IMG/VR virus record: IMGVR_UViG_3300031951_000209
Coordinates: 1 to 54,596 of that record
Reading direction: 5' to 3' (one strand)
From: a virus
DNA: 54,596 bases
Position numbers and translations under genes: made by a program. How positions within the stretch are numbered: position 1 is the stretch's first letter; each line of letters opens with the position of its first letter. The notes under the pieces are model-generated. The model was not told the origin of the DNA. It saw only the letters and a program-made list of their open reading frames with translations, and ran no database searches. Of the stretch, positions 23,201 to 30,479 are shown piece after piece.

Positions 23201-23500
23201 TTTATTTTTAGCGAGAAGGACTATATGGTTATAGACTAAATCAAGTTGACCGTCTCTCTCAGACTTGTCTCTTGTATCAAATCTATCTTGACACATATAG
23301 CCTTCTACGCCAAGAATAGGCTTAACGTTCTTTGCTTTTGCACCTCGATACAGTTCTCTATGCCCAGATAAGGTTCCGTGATCTGTAATTGCAATTGCTT
23401 GCATACCCAAATCAACTGCACGGTCTATATATTCTTCTGGAGTAGCAACACCATCAAATAATGAATAGTGTGTGTGAACGTGTAAGCCTACATAACTCAT
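20228..23500 (-). CDS. dnaE: DNA polymerase III alpha subunit (DnaE type) with PHP domain
   Basis: The 1,090-residue protein opens with a PHP domain (LHVHTHYSLFDG, AITDHGTLSGH, and TPDCHHS near 205-210). The C-family polymerase palm follows: GPGRGSSAGSLLCYAL (379-394) and the catalytic PDIDTDIQ (Asp421/Asp423), with the third Asp in the IKIDALGLKTL block. A helix-hairpin region and an OB-fold-like segment (FVIMGMVKNIKRSKGW onwards) close the chain. It is the phage replicase. It is a little shorter than bacterial DnaE (about 1,160). It overlaps recA by 8 nt and follows the SSB gene by 3 nt. Confidence 0.95.
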   Translation of the reverse strand: MSYVGLHVHTHYSLFDGVATPEEYIDRAVDLGMQAIAITDHGTLSGHRELYRGAKAKNVKPILGVEGYMCQDRFDTRDKSERDGQLDLVYNHIVLLAKNKVGLENLNKINEIAWTEGYFKKPRFDFETLKQYSEGIIVTSACPSSVLVKALEENAFAVAKKYIEWFKDTFKDDYYIEVMPHNPAEINKQLIELADEFGVKVVVTPDCHHSCKEQREVQEFKLLLNTHAKIEKDHTYEKSKKHKDMMERLDYLYGKDRQITFNKFDIHLLSYEEIKSAMEKQGIFREDIYSNTIEIANKVEDYDLQDGLDLLPVQYRNPDKELKEIAMQGLRDKGLSDDAVYVERLNEELKVIKDKKFGPYFLVVQSMINWAKKEGIMVGPGRGSSAGSLLCYALNITDIDPIKHGLLFFRFINPERNDFPDIDTDIQDSRRDEVKDYLVRQYRHVASIATFLQFKDKGVVRDVARVLNIPLSDVNKVLKLVDTWDEYCTSKTTEWFREKYPEVEIYGEQLRGRIRGTGIHAAGVVTSKNPIFRYAPLETRSSPGSDERIPVVGIDMEEAERIGLIKIDALGLKTLSVIKDAIGMIKQNHYVDIDPLKINMEDSKVYEMLSDGYTKGVFQCEATPYTNLLVKMGVKNLNELAASNALVRPGAMNTIGKDYLARKHGKQNVSYVHQVMKEFTSDTYGCILYQEQVMQACVHLGGMTMADADKVRKIIGKKKDAREFDVFKEKFVEGASKYVAPNVARDLWHDFEAHAGYSFNKSHAVAYSTLSYWTAWLKYYYPLEFMFALLKNESNKDTRTEYLIEAKRMGIPVKLPHINDSDIDFKIEGKGIRFGLSAIKYISDNIAKKYIDARPFNSYKELEEFTFTKGNGVNSRALNALKLIGAATFPDNPRNDEDIRHNLYEILNLPEFNITVPAHYHAFIKDIEDYDEKGSFVIMGMVKNIKRSKGWSRVEVLDKTGSVGIFDEEQTTIETGQTYLILVNDNRILSAVPVDQIKGSTNALVKFLNYKQLPFTEEEMYVVSFKPRITKAGKKMASLTLADTSRDLHSVMVFPTSFAQAYMKLEEGHAYKFTLGKTKDGTVILEDING

Positions 23501-23503
23501 CTA

Positions 23504-24160
23504 TTACCAGTCAGTGTTTGTTGACGAAGTAGTAGATGGAGAATCAAACCCCAAATAGAAAGCCTCTTGTTCTGCATAAGGAACTTTCTTAAGAGCCATT
23601 TCTAGTGGGTATGGTTCAATACCTTCCCAATTAAATGGTTCTTTGTCTGGAGCAGATGGAATTAATGTGTAACTAGTTTCAGTTCCCTGACCGTTACGTT
23701 TTAATTTCCATGTAAGATTTGAAATGCTTCCTGTTTCTAAAGCATATTCACGAATTGTGTTAAAGGATGATTGCTTGCTTAATCCCATTGACCAAATTGC
23801 AACATATGGTGCTTCAATGCCATCGTCTACAACAACGTTGCAGTAAAAACGAAGACGGCCTCTCCAGCCAGCCTTTGGATCCTTACGATGCATTTCTTCA
23901 GCCCAATCACGACCTTCTGTTTCCATTGTATCTACAGCACGACGCTTGTAGTCTTTTGGATTTACGTGTTCTTTAACAACTAGTGCTAGTCCACGTTTTT
24001 CATTATAGTTAGCAGAATCTTCATCAAGTTCTTCAATGAATCTGATTTTTGCTGATTGACCATCTGCAAGTTTTAACCACTTAACTTTTGGTCCTGTACT
24101 TTCATATTTTGGTTTGTCGAGCAGGGCGTTGATATTTTTTAATCCCTTTACTACGCTCAT
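23504..24160 (-). CDS. Single-stranded DNA-binding protein, gp32-like
   Basis: The 218-residue protein has an N-terminal leader (INALLDKPKYESTGPKVKWL) followed by the strand pattern LADGQSAKIRFIEEL and later YVAIWSMGLSKQSSFNTI, as in T4 gp32-like actinophage SSBs. It lies between primase and polymerase. No zinc Cys set is present, and the C-terminal tail (DSPSTTSSTNTDW) is Ser/Thr-rich rather than strongly acidic. AAGGAGA is 5 nt before the ATG. It should coat ssDNA at forks; the assignment rests on context as much as sequence. Confidence 0.68.
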   Translation of the reverse strand: MSVVKGLKNINALLDKPKYESTGPKVKWLKLADGQSAKIRFIEELDEDSANYNEKRGLALVVKEHVNPKDYKRRAVDTMETEGRDWAEEMHRKDPKAGWRGRLRFYCNVVVDDGIEAPYVAIWSMGLSKQSSFNTIREYALETGSISNLTWKLKRNGQGTETSYTLIPSAPDKEPFNWEGIEPYPLEMALKKVPYAEQEAFYLGFDSPSTTSSTNTDW

Positions 24161-24184
24161 TCGTTCTCCTTTGTTTGTTCTATT

Positions 24185-25129
24185 CTATTTTAGCATAGCG
24201 ATTATAGAGTTGTCAAATCTAAATTCAAGTTTCTTTATAGATTCGTCATCCATGTCGCCAATATCCTTGTACTGCTTTTCTAACTTTATTACACCAACAC
24301 GAGAGCCAAGTTTTTCCATGAGCCTGTCTTTCATATTGCTTCCTGCTTCATCATTGTCTGCAATAACAATAATATCATTAAAATATTTTTTAAGCAACTC
24401 TACCTGTTGACTAGATATTGTTGCTCCAAGTGTTGCAACTGCTGCAAAACCAACTTGATCTAATCGTATAGCATCAAATGAAGATTCTACAATATAAACT
24501 TTACTTGCAGTCTTTACTCGATTAAGATTAAATAATGTTTTAGATTTTGGCATACCTGGCGTATTTTTAAACTCTTTACCTTCAACAGATCTACCAACAA
24601 ATCCTATCAGCATACCGTCTGGTGAGTGTACAGGTATAGTTACCATGTCTTGTTTTTCAGAATAGCCAAGATTAAACTTTAGCATAGACTCTTTAGTTAT
24701 TTTTCTTTTAGAATAATAATCAATTGCTCTTTGTGACTCCATAGCCTGATTATTTAATCTTTTAATTGTCAATTCATCAAATTGAACAAAGTCTGGTTTA
24801 ACAAATAATTTCTTATTAATTTGTTTTTCAATATCCACATTTTGTTCTTTATCCTTAATAAATCTCACAGATTCAAAATATGTTCTACCTGTAGAATGCA
24901 TAACAAATTCAATTAAGTCAGATATTTTGTTACAAGAAAAACAAAAGAACATGCCAGTATTCATATTTACTTCACCTGCTGGAGTTCTGTGATTATTATG
25001 AAATGGACAAAATACAATAAATTCAGAGCCTACTTCTGACTCAATATTTAAACCTGATCCCTCAATGACTCTTTCGATTTGCTCTTTTGTGTATATATTG
25101 GTGTTGCCTGACTTATTCCGTCTATCCAT
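24185..25129 (-). CDS. DNA primase, DnaG type
   Basis: The 314-residue protein has a CHC2-type zinc finger (Cys41-Pro-Phe-His44 and Cys63-Phe-Ser-Cys66), a central region with GFVGRSVEGKEFKNTPG, and a Toprim domain with Glu215 (VESSFDAIRLD) and Asp258-Asn-Asp260 (IADNDEAG). It lacks the DnaB-interacting C-terminal domain of bacterial DnaG, which is usual for phages. It should lay down RNA primers with the DnaB-type helicase encoded just upstream. It overlaps the preceding gene by 82 nt, which is long for this genome. Confidence 0.92.
   Translation of the reverse strand: MDRRNKSGNTNIYTKEQIERVIEGSGLNIESEVGSEFIVFCPFHNNHRTPAGEVNMNTGMFFCFSCNKISDLIEFVMHSTGRTYFESVRFIKDKEQNVDIEKQINKKLFVKPDFVQFDELTIKRLNNQAMESQRAIDYYSKRKITKESMLKFNLGYSEKQDMVTIPVHSPDGMLIGFVGRSVEGKEFKNTPGMPKSKTLFNLNRVKTASKVYIVESSFDAIRLDQVGFAAVATLGATISSQQVELLKKYFNDIIVIADNDEAGSNMKDRLMEKLGSRVGVIKLEKQYKDIGDMDDESIKKLEFRFDNSIIAMLK
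24187..24195 (-). promoter_or_regulatory. Possible extended -10 (TGC-TAAAAT)
   Basis: TGCTAAAAT on the minus strand spans the last codons of the primase gene, 27 nt before the SSB start and upstream of AAGGAGA. No -35 box stands out. It might give the SSB and polymerase genes an extra promoter. Confidence 0.3.
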
Positions 25130-25374
25130 TCACTCTTTCTCTTTCCTACATATATTCCGTATATTGTTAGTTCAAATTCAAAACTTTTGGCTTTTAGATT
25201 ATAGTCTATCGTAAAGTCAGGTTCTATGTCAAATTTTGGCACGTAACCAGATAGCCTCATCTCTGATACTAGTAGTTTTACATATTCAGACTTAAGCCTT
25301 TCAATGGCTGCATCATCGTGTATGGTTCCACTAAGGTTGAAATGCTTAATAGGCTTATGATGATAATTGTCCAC
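25048..25374 (-). CDS. Hypothetical protein (108 aa) upstream of primase
   Basis: Not recognised. The 108-residue protein has a His-rich start (MDNYHHKPIKHF) and an alpha/beta core with FDIEPDFTIDYN and KSFEFELTIYGIYVGKRK, a form I recall as a conserved but unassigned gene beside actinophage primases. The start is GTG 25374 without a ribosome site; TATAAT lies five bases upstream, so it could also be leaderless. Its 3' end overlaps the primase by 82 nt in another frame. Confidence 0.6.
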   Translation of the reverse strand: MDNYHHKPIKHFNLSGTIHDDAAIERLKSEYVKLLVSEMRLSGYVPKFDIEPDFTIDYNLKAKSFEFELTIYGIYVGKRKSEWIDGISQATPIYTQKSKSKESLRDQV

Positions 25375-25380
25375 ATAATA

Positions 25381-26607
25381 TTATAACTGCTTATCTTCAT
25401 AATCTTTATATCTATAGTATCCCTTATCAAAGTCTACCTGAACTAAGAACTCACCCATAAATCCATTTCTGTTCTTTCTAAAAGCACACTCAATAATGTC
25501 GCTATTAGATGCACGACCTAGAGCCATAACCCAATCAGCATCATACGCAATTTGTCTAGACCATGCAGTTTGACCCAATGTAGGAACACTGCTTAAATCA
25601 TTTACATCATCTGGAGTTGCAGAAGATATTGCAATAATAGGGATCTCCTCACCAATAGCCATGAGTTTCAATTCTCTTGAAAGGTTTTTCATTCGTACCG
25701 TTTCGTTATCAGACCTTTGGTTTGGACTCATTAATTGTAAATAATCTACAATAACAAAGTCTGGTTTATATTGATCTATTTTGCCACGTAATACTGATGG
25801 ATTGATTTCTCCACCACTATCGTTTGAAATAATATGAAACTCTGGTTTTCCTGAAATCTTATTTGCATGCCATTTATTAAACATATCAAGTTCAATCTCG
25901 CCCTTACTTAATTTTCTATGTGACCAAAGTCCTTCGCCCATTATTGTGTAAACACGATTTCTAACTTCTGCCTCACCCATTTCCAGAGATATGATCAATG
26001 GAGATTTGCCTTGTTTCCAGGCCTGTACGGCAAAATACAGGGCTAACCAAGACTTACCTATACCTGGGTATGCAAGAAAAACCCCTAGTTGTCCTGGCAT
26101 AATTCCTGACGGTAAATAGTTATCAAAACCTGGAAGTCCAGTGGTAATTCCTACTAAACCAAGTTCTTGTTGTTTTTTAAGATTTTCAAAATATGCAATT
26201 GCTGATTGTAAGTCTGTAACATCAATATCACGTATTGCAGATGTATTCTTTTTTAATTCTGAGGTTTTTGTAATAAGATTATTTAATGCTTCAGCACCCT
26301 TATTATCTGAAACATCAGAAGCAGCAGATCTTAATATATCTTTAAGACTATCGTTTAAATATTCTATTTGTAATTCTTCTAAATGATGTTTGGTTGATCC
26401 TACATTTTCTGCTGGTTTAAAATCTCTAAATTTTTCTACAACAAGTGATACTGGAGGAACTGTAGAATTTTGTTCAAAATATATTCTAATAAAATTCCAA
26501 ATGTCATTATGAGTTTTTAACAGATTATCAATATTGTTTTGAAGCAATACATGTAATTGTTTATCTTGTAGTACTGCAGAAATTACTTTTGCTTCAACAT
26601 TATTCAC
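25381..26607 (-). CDS. Replicative DNA helicase, DnaB type
   Basis: The 408-residue protein has an N-terminal helical domain (1-120), a linker, and a RecA-fold motor with Walker A YPGIGKSW (180-187), LIISLEMGEAEVRNRV typical of DnaB motif 1a, Walker B FVIVDYLQLMSP and later SRELKLMA and a Q-A/arginine-finger type QTAWSRQIAYDADW. It unwinds DNA ahead of the polymerase. Start GTG 26607 has GGAG 7 nt upstream and overlaps the preceding gene by 8 nt. Confidence 0.92.
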   Translation of the reverse strand: MNNVEAKVISAVLQDKQLHVLLQNNIDNLLKTHNDIWNFIRIYFEQNSTVPPVSLVVEKFRDFKPAENVGSTKHHLEELQIEYLNDSLKDILRSAASDVSDNKGAEALNNLITKTSELKKNTSAIRDIDVTDLQSAIAYFENLKKQQELGLVGITTGLPGFDNYLPSGIMPGQLGVFLAYPGIGKSWLALYFAVQAWKQGKSPLIISLEMGEAEVRNRVYTIMGEGLWSHRKLSKGEIELDMFNKWHANKISGKPEFHIISNDSGGEINPSVLRGKIDQYKPDFVIVDYLQLMSPNQRSDNETVRMKNLSRELKLMAIGEEIPIIAISSATPDDVNDLSSVPTLGQTAWSRQIAYDADWVMALGRASNSDIIECAFRKNRNGFMGEFLVQVDFDKGYYRYKDYEDKQL

Positions 26608-26908
26608 TTAACCACTCCTTTGCTTTACGTCGTCTTTCTAGTCTTTCAAAATCATCTTTTTCTTTTTCTATTTTAGCATTCCAAATTTTTTCAGCATTAT
26701 ATGCAAAATAGTTCCAACTAGGATTTTGTGCTACTTTAAAATAATACTCAAGTAGATCATAGCAAGTTCCCAAACCATATGATTCTATAAGGGCATCAGC
26801 AGACCATTGCTCTGCCCATTTATTAATTGATGGCTGTTGCCCATATCTAATCTTGTGGTGTTTAGCGTATGTTCCTAGCAAAGCCATGCGGTCTTTGCGT
26901 TCAGCCAC
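26600..26908 (-). CDS. Hypothetical protein next to helicase (possible loader)
   Basis: The 102-residue protein is helical and charged, with aromatic-rich middle part (CYDLLEYYFKVAQNPSWNYFAY) and a coiled, basic end (DFERLERRRKAKEWL). It is directly upstream of and overlapping the helicase gene. A helicase-loader role would fit the position and size, but no AAA or other known loader motif is seen. GTG start without a strong ribosome site; likely coupled to the upstream gene. Confidence 0.6.
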   Translation of the reverse strand: MAERKDRMALLGTYAKHHKIRYGQQPSINKWAEQWSADALIESYGLGTCYDLLEYYFKVAQNPSWNYFAYNAEKIWNAKIEKEKDDFERLERRRKAKEWLSE

Positions 26909-27117
26909 TACTCGATTATTTCTGATTTTGCTTCATTAATTTTTTCAGTAAGTTTACTTTCAACAAAACCATAAACTCTTTCAAATGCTTCGCTTGTAGT
27001 TTCTCCGTCTTTCTTAGAATCTACGACACCAAGATCTAATCTTAGTGATTGAAAGTTGCCTAGATTTAATGTATAACCAAGAGTAATAGAAACCTTGGTG
27101 CTATCGTTTTCTTGCAT
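26908..27117 (-). CDS. Small conserved phage protein (69 aa)
   Basis: The 69-residue protein has a beta-hairpin pattern TKVSITLGYTLNLGNFQSLR, then LDLGVVD and a helix with AFERVYGFVESKLTEKI. This family is widespread in phages as a small unassigned protein near replication genes. I choose ATG 27117 (AAGGAG 5 nt upstream) over a GTG at 27123, which would sit right on the ribosome site. Confidence 0.65.
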   Translation of the reverse strand: MQENDSTKVSITLGYTLNLGNFQSLRLDLGVVDSKKDGETTSEAFERVYGFVESKLTEKINEAKSEIIE

Positions 27118-27132
27118 ACCCACTCCTTATTG

Positions 27133-27678
27133 CTAGTTAATCGATTCGTTCCAAATTGGAATAAATCTACCATCTTCTGTCTTCGTATACTTAAGTATAC
27201 CATCACCCATTCTTCTAGTCAATTCCTGTGTACTAGGAGTAATGTCGTTTGTAATAAGATTATCTTTCCTTGGTCTACCTATATGGTACGAAGCAAGTAT
27301 ATCACGTATATCTTTTACTTGTGATTCAGAATAATATGATCTTACCTGCCATCCTCTTGCCCCGCCTTTTTGTGATCCAGTAGGGAATGGTATAATACCT
27401 CTTCTCATTAAAGATGGCATATATTTTTTATGTCTATTTACAAGTTCTGCTGTTTGTCTAACAGTATATGCACGCTCTCTTTTATTTTTAAAATCAGAAA
27501 TTAAACAACTTTCAATTCTATCTTTATTAATATTATATACAGACATTATTCCATTAGATTTATTAAAATGATGTATTCTTACTAAATCACCATTAAGGAA
27601 CCAAACTTTTTTATTACCAGGTATTACAGGGGCGAGATTGTATGCTTCGCTCTCAAGATTTCCTTTTCTAACAGCCAT
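27133..27678 (-). CDS. MerR-like winged-helix protein, probable regulator
   Basis: The 181-residue protein has a central HTH of MerR/excisionase type: RAYTVRQTAELVNRHKKYMP, then LMRRGIIPFPTG and a winged part with RSYYSESQVKDIRDIL, which is the usual MerR-family layout. A basic region (GRPRKDNL, an AT-hook-like GRP core) follows. I choose ATG 27678 (GGAGG 4 nt upstream); the frame extends to 27738 but without support. It lies at the border between tail and replication genes, so control of that switch is plausible. Confidence 0.68.
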   Translation of the reverse strand: MAVRKGNLESEAYNLAPVIPGNKKVWFLNGDLVRIHHFNKSNGIMSVYNINKDRIESCLISDFKNKRERAYTVRQTAELVNRHKKYMPSLMRRGIIPFPTGSQKGGARGWQVRSYYSESQVKDIRDILASYHIGRPRKDNLITNDITPSTQELTRRMGDGILKYTKTEDGRFIPIWNESIN

Positions 27679-27815
27679 GATCCTCCTATAACGCTCTGTG
27701 GTGGGTTCATAAATTCTCTTACCCCACACGACATACAATATAACTCTAAGTGAAGACGTGAACTATAAAGTCTGTCAACAAACATTCTTCCTTTACATTT
27801 TTTGCATTTTAACAT
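27624..27815 (-). CDS. Small zinc-ribbon protein (63 aa)
   Basis: The 63-residue protein has CKKC (4-7) and CMSC (27-30), a classic zinc ribbon, with basic residues between (DRLYSSRLHLELY). Its ATG overlaps the stop of the preceding structural gene by one base and its 3' end overlaps the MerR-like gene by 55 nt. Likely a small nucleic-acid-binding regulator transcribed with the MerR-like gene. Confidence 0.65.
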   Translation of the reverse strand: MLKCKKCKGRMFVDRLYSSRLHLELYCMSCGVREFMNPPQSVIGGSWLLEKEILRAKHTISPL

Positions 27816-28255
27816 TAATTAGGTATTCCAAGTGCAATGATATTTATACCAATAGAAACATTGCCACTTGTTTTAAACTTTACAACTCCATCCACTTTTG
27901 ACACTGTGACATTTTTTAAAACTACAGATACGTCATATCCAGCGGATGTTCCATCAATATTGATTGGTGTAGCAGTAACAATTGGGGCATATTTAAATCC
28001 AGAATAACTTAAAGAAAATGGAAGTTCGTTTCCAGCATTTACCGTACTGTTATTTGCAACCTCTACATACCCGCCAACCATTCTCATTTCAGATGATTTG
28101 ACATCTTGTTTTCCAGAAGAGATAGTATCTATTGTTAAATATTTATTAAGTGAAGGTGAAACCTGATTAGAAAGTGTATTAAGGGTATCTGCTATTTGAT
28201 ATATATACGCAACATCAAGTGGTTGACCACGATTTGGGAGAGGTATTCTAGCCAT
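27815..28255 (-). CDS. Putative virion/tail-fibre protein (146 aa)
   Basis: The 146-residue protein has an N-terminal helical stretch (VAYIYQIADTLNTLSNQV) and a beta-rich C-terminus (FKYAPIVTATPINIDGTSAG, VVLKNVTVSKVDG, SGNVSIGINIIALG) like phage fibre or collar proteins in aquatic phages. Receptor binding or virion decoration is inferred. The ATG lies 9 nt after a TGGTATAAT extended -10 with no ribosome site, so it may have a near-leaderless mRNA. Confidence 0.6.
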   Translation of the reverse strand: MARIPLPNRGQPLDVAYIYQIADTLNTLSNQVSPSLNKYLTIDTISSGKQDVKSSEMRMVGGYVEVANNSTVNAGNELPFSLSYSGFKYAPIVTATPINIDGTSAGYDVSVVLKNVTVSKVDGVVKFKTSGNVSIGINIIALGIPN

Positions 28256-28264
28256 AGTTATTCT

Positions 28265-28273
28265 ATTATACCA
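28265..28273 (-). promoter_or_regulatory. Extended -10 promoter (TGG-TATAAT)
   Basis: Minus strand TGGTATAAT, immediately after the stop codon of the fibronectin-like gene and 9 nt before the next ATG. The local sequence (TTAATGGTATAATAGAA) is the same as around the promoter at 1138-1146, suggesting a common phage-specific promoter form. Confidence 0.6.
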
Positions 28274-28819
28274 TTAAAGGTCTTGTTCATCACTAATCAG
28301 ATATGTAGCAGCATCAAAAGCCTGCTTTACCTGCGTAACCTTTTGTATTCTAAATTTCATATGTGTTGGTCCTGTGGTTGGATATGTCATAGAATATTGA
28401 GCACCTTGTGAAGTTCCAACCCATGTCCAACTTCCCCAAGTTAATCCTGTTTTCCATTGAACATAAACATCAAAATTTTTTATTGAAGCCTGTTGCTCTT
28501 GTAATATTTTTTCTGTAGGAGTTGGATCTGTAATTAATAGTGCTGGCATCGTCCAAGTAATAGATGCCATATGGTTTGGTTTATCTATAGAAATATTGTG
28601 TGAAATATTTGTTGTTGATATATTATTAATATCAAAACCAACTTCATCAAAAGTACTGGTTGAACCTAATTTATATATTGGTGACCAGTGTGATGATCTA
28701 TTTTTATCTTCAGAAACAACCCTATATCTTACTTGATAAGACAAACTATCATTATCTCCTATGTAGTTAGGAAGATCTTTTTTAAGAATTGTTATTTTTT
28801 TAATATTGCTATCAACCAT
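28274..28819 (-). CDS. Fibronectin-III-like tail/baseplate protein
   Basis: The 181-residue protein contains SYQVRYRVVSEDKNRSSHWSP, typical of Fn3-like strands in phage structural proteins, and a second beta sandwich-like half (FDVYVQWKTG, WTWVGTSQG, HMKFRIQKVTQ). Trp-rich turns are notable. It lies among the distal tail genes and begins one base inside the preceding gene's stop. Carbohydrate contact at the host surface is likely but not shown. Confidence 0.6.
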   Translation of the reverse strand: MVDSNIKKITILKKDLPNYIGDNDSLSYQVRYRVVSEDKNRSSHWSPIYKLGSTSTFDEVGFDINNISTTNISHNISIDKPNHMASITWTMPALLITDPTPTEKILQEQQASIKNFDVYVQWKTGLTWGSWTWVGTSQGAQYSMTYPTTGPTHMKFRIQKVTQVKQAFDAATYLISDEQDL

Positions 28820-29982
28820 TACTCAACATCCACACTAAATCTAAACTCTATGTAGTTGCTGGTATTAGGACTTTTAATGATAGGTAGGGAATCAACATTT
28901 CTTATTACTGAATATCCAGTTAAACCATATGCTGGATTTAAATTATTTTTGCTTTCTATTCTTAAAGCATCTATTGCTACATAATATGAATCATCTATAG
29001 TATCTGCTACTGATACACCAGTAAGAACTTGAGCATAAACCTTAACAGTGTCAACAGACTTCCAAGGAAAACCTTGTGTTATGTTTATATCTTTTAGTTC
29101 TTTGTTAACAACAAAATACCTGTTTACGTCAAAATCATAAGAAGAATTATCATTAACATGATCAACTCTTGCTTCCATTCTTGCATATGCACTAGGCACA
29201 CTTGATGCTAAAAACTCTACTAAAATTCTGACTGCAATTTTGGAAGTATCAATATCTGGATCAGTTCCATCTTTATTTAATACACTAAAGGCTAATCTAA
29301 GTTCGTCAGATGTAGAGTATTTGGACAAATCCATAGATGTGCCAGATAGTTGAATAAAGTTTCCTGAACCAACAAGGGAGCCTGTTGATCCAGTGAGGGT
29401 TGAAGAATTTCCTCTCATAACAATCATATTATTTAAAAATCTTGATCTTTCATTTTTAAGGTATCTAGAATCATTTAAAAAAATAGGATTATCAGCATTG
29501 GTTTGAAAAATATCTAACTCTACTGATTGAGCATTTACGGTAAAAAAATCTTTGATTATGTTTGGAATTAAAGGATCATCTAATGGTTCCGAAACAAAGT
29601 TTAATGTTGTAGATCCATCAATCTTCCAGTTTTCAAATTGAGTAAACGATAGTAAAGATTTGCTATTTGAGGATCCTACTATAGGGTTAAAGCCTGCAGA
29701 GTAAATGCCAACCTCTGTTATTTCATATCTTTCTTCTGTTGGTAATTCAGCAGTAAGAACAATTTTTGATATACCGTCTTCATTTACTATACCCTTTGAA
29801 GAAACTGGAACTCTTAGCATTTCAAAATCTAACTCAGTTTTAGATGAATAGTCTGGTAATCCTCCACTTACGTATGGCTCTAGAGGTCGTGCTCCACAAC
29901 CAACTGCTATATAAGAACCATATGAGGGAATTTGTCCAAGCAAATATTTGGATATTATGCTTTTACCTTTATCAGTAATCAT
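28819..29982 (-). CDS. Minor tail/baseplate protein (387 aa)
   Basis: The 387-residue protein starts ITDKGKSIISKYLLGQIPSY and has the N-terminal arrangement of phage fibre-anchor proteins (IAVGCGARPL, then ELPTEERYEITEVGIYSAG as in many tail fibre N-termini). The C-terminal half is beta-rich. Function in detail is unknown. TTAGGAG is 7 nt before the ATG. Confidence 0.62.
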   Translation of the reverse strand: MITDKGKSIISKYLLGQIPSYGSYIAVGCGARPLEPYVSGGLPDYSSKTELDFEMLRVPVSSKGIVNEDGISKIVLTAELPTEERYEITEVGIYSAGFNPIVGSSNSKSLLSFTQFENWKIDGSTTLNFVSEPLDDPLIPNIIKDFFTVNAQSVELDIFQTNADNPIFLNDSRYLKNERSRFLNNMIVMRGNSSTLTGSTGSLVGSGNFIQLSGTSMDLSKYSTSDELRLAFSVLNKDGTDPDIDTSKIAVRILVEFLASSVPSAYARMEARVDHVNDNSSYDFDVNRYFVVNKELKDINITQGFPWKSVDTVKVYAQVLTGVSVADTIDDSYYVAIDALRIESKNNLNPAYGLTGYSVIRNVDSLPIIKSPNTSNYIEFRFSVDVE

Positions 29983-29996
29983 TAAAATCTCCTAAG

Positions 29997-30479
29997 TTAT
30001 ATTGTATCATAGTAACCAGTTCCTGAAATTAAAATATTTACCTCTACCTGCTCATCACTTTCTATATTTATTAATTCTATAACTAAGTTTTCAGTAGAAG
30101 GGTCTATATATATGTTTTCACCATTTGAGCCATTACCAACATCTGGCACCTTTTTGCTTAAATCAATTGTAAAGTTTTTAAAATATTCATAAGATGTTCC
30201 AGACACAGGGGCCATTGTGTATGAGTTATAGTTTTGTAAAATTTTATTATTATTTTGTATGTTTTCATGTAAAAGCGTAGATCCAAAAACAGTATCATTT
30301 CTATCAATATTAATGATTTCTTGACTACCAATTTCTTCAAATATAATGCTAGACATTATATCTATAGATACTTCTTGATCTCCAACAATGATGTATTGAG
30401 GATCTGCAACTTTAACCAATGAATTATTATTTTTAGGATCATAAACTATCTGTGGTGTATTTGGGGTTGCGTCACTCAT
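29997..30479 (-). CDS. Hypothetical tail-associated protein (160 aa)
   Basis: The 160-residue protein is acidic, rich in Asn/Ile/Ser and mostly beta (QYIIVGDQEVSIDIMSSIIF, VIELINIESDEQVEVNI). No motif recognised. I choose ATG 30479 (GAGG 6 nt upstream), which overlaps the large tail gene's stop by 8 nt, instead of the ATG four codons earlier. Position between large tail proteins suggests a baseplate component. Confidence 0.58.
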   Translation of the reverse strand: MSDATPNTPQIVYDPKNNNSLVKVADPQYIIVGDQEVSIDIMSSIIFEEIGSQEIINIDRNDTVFGSTLLHENIQNNNKILQNYNSYTMAPVSGTSYEYFKNFTIDLSKKVPDVGNGSNGENIYIDPSTENLVIELINIESDEQVEVNILISGTGYYDTI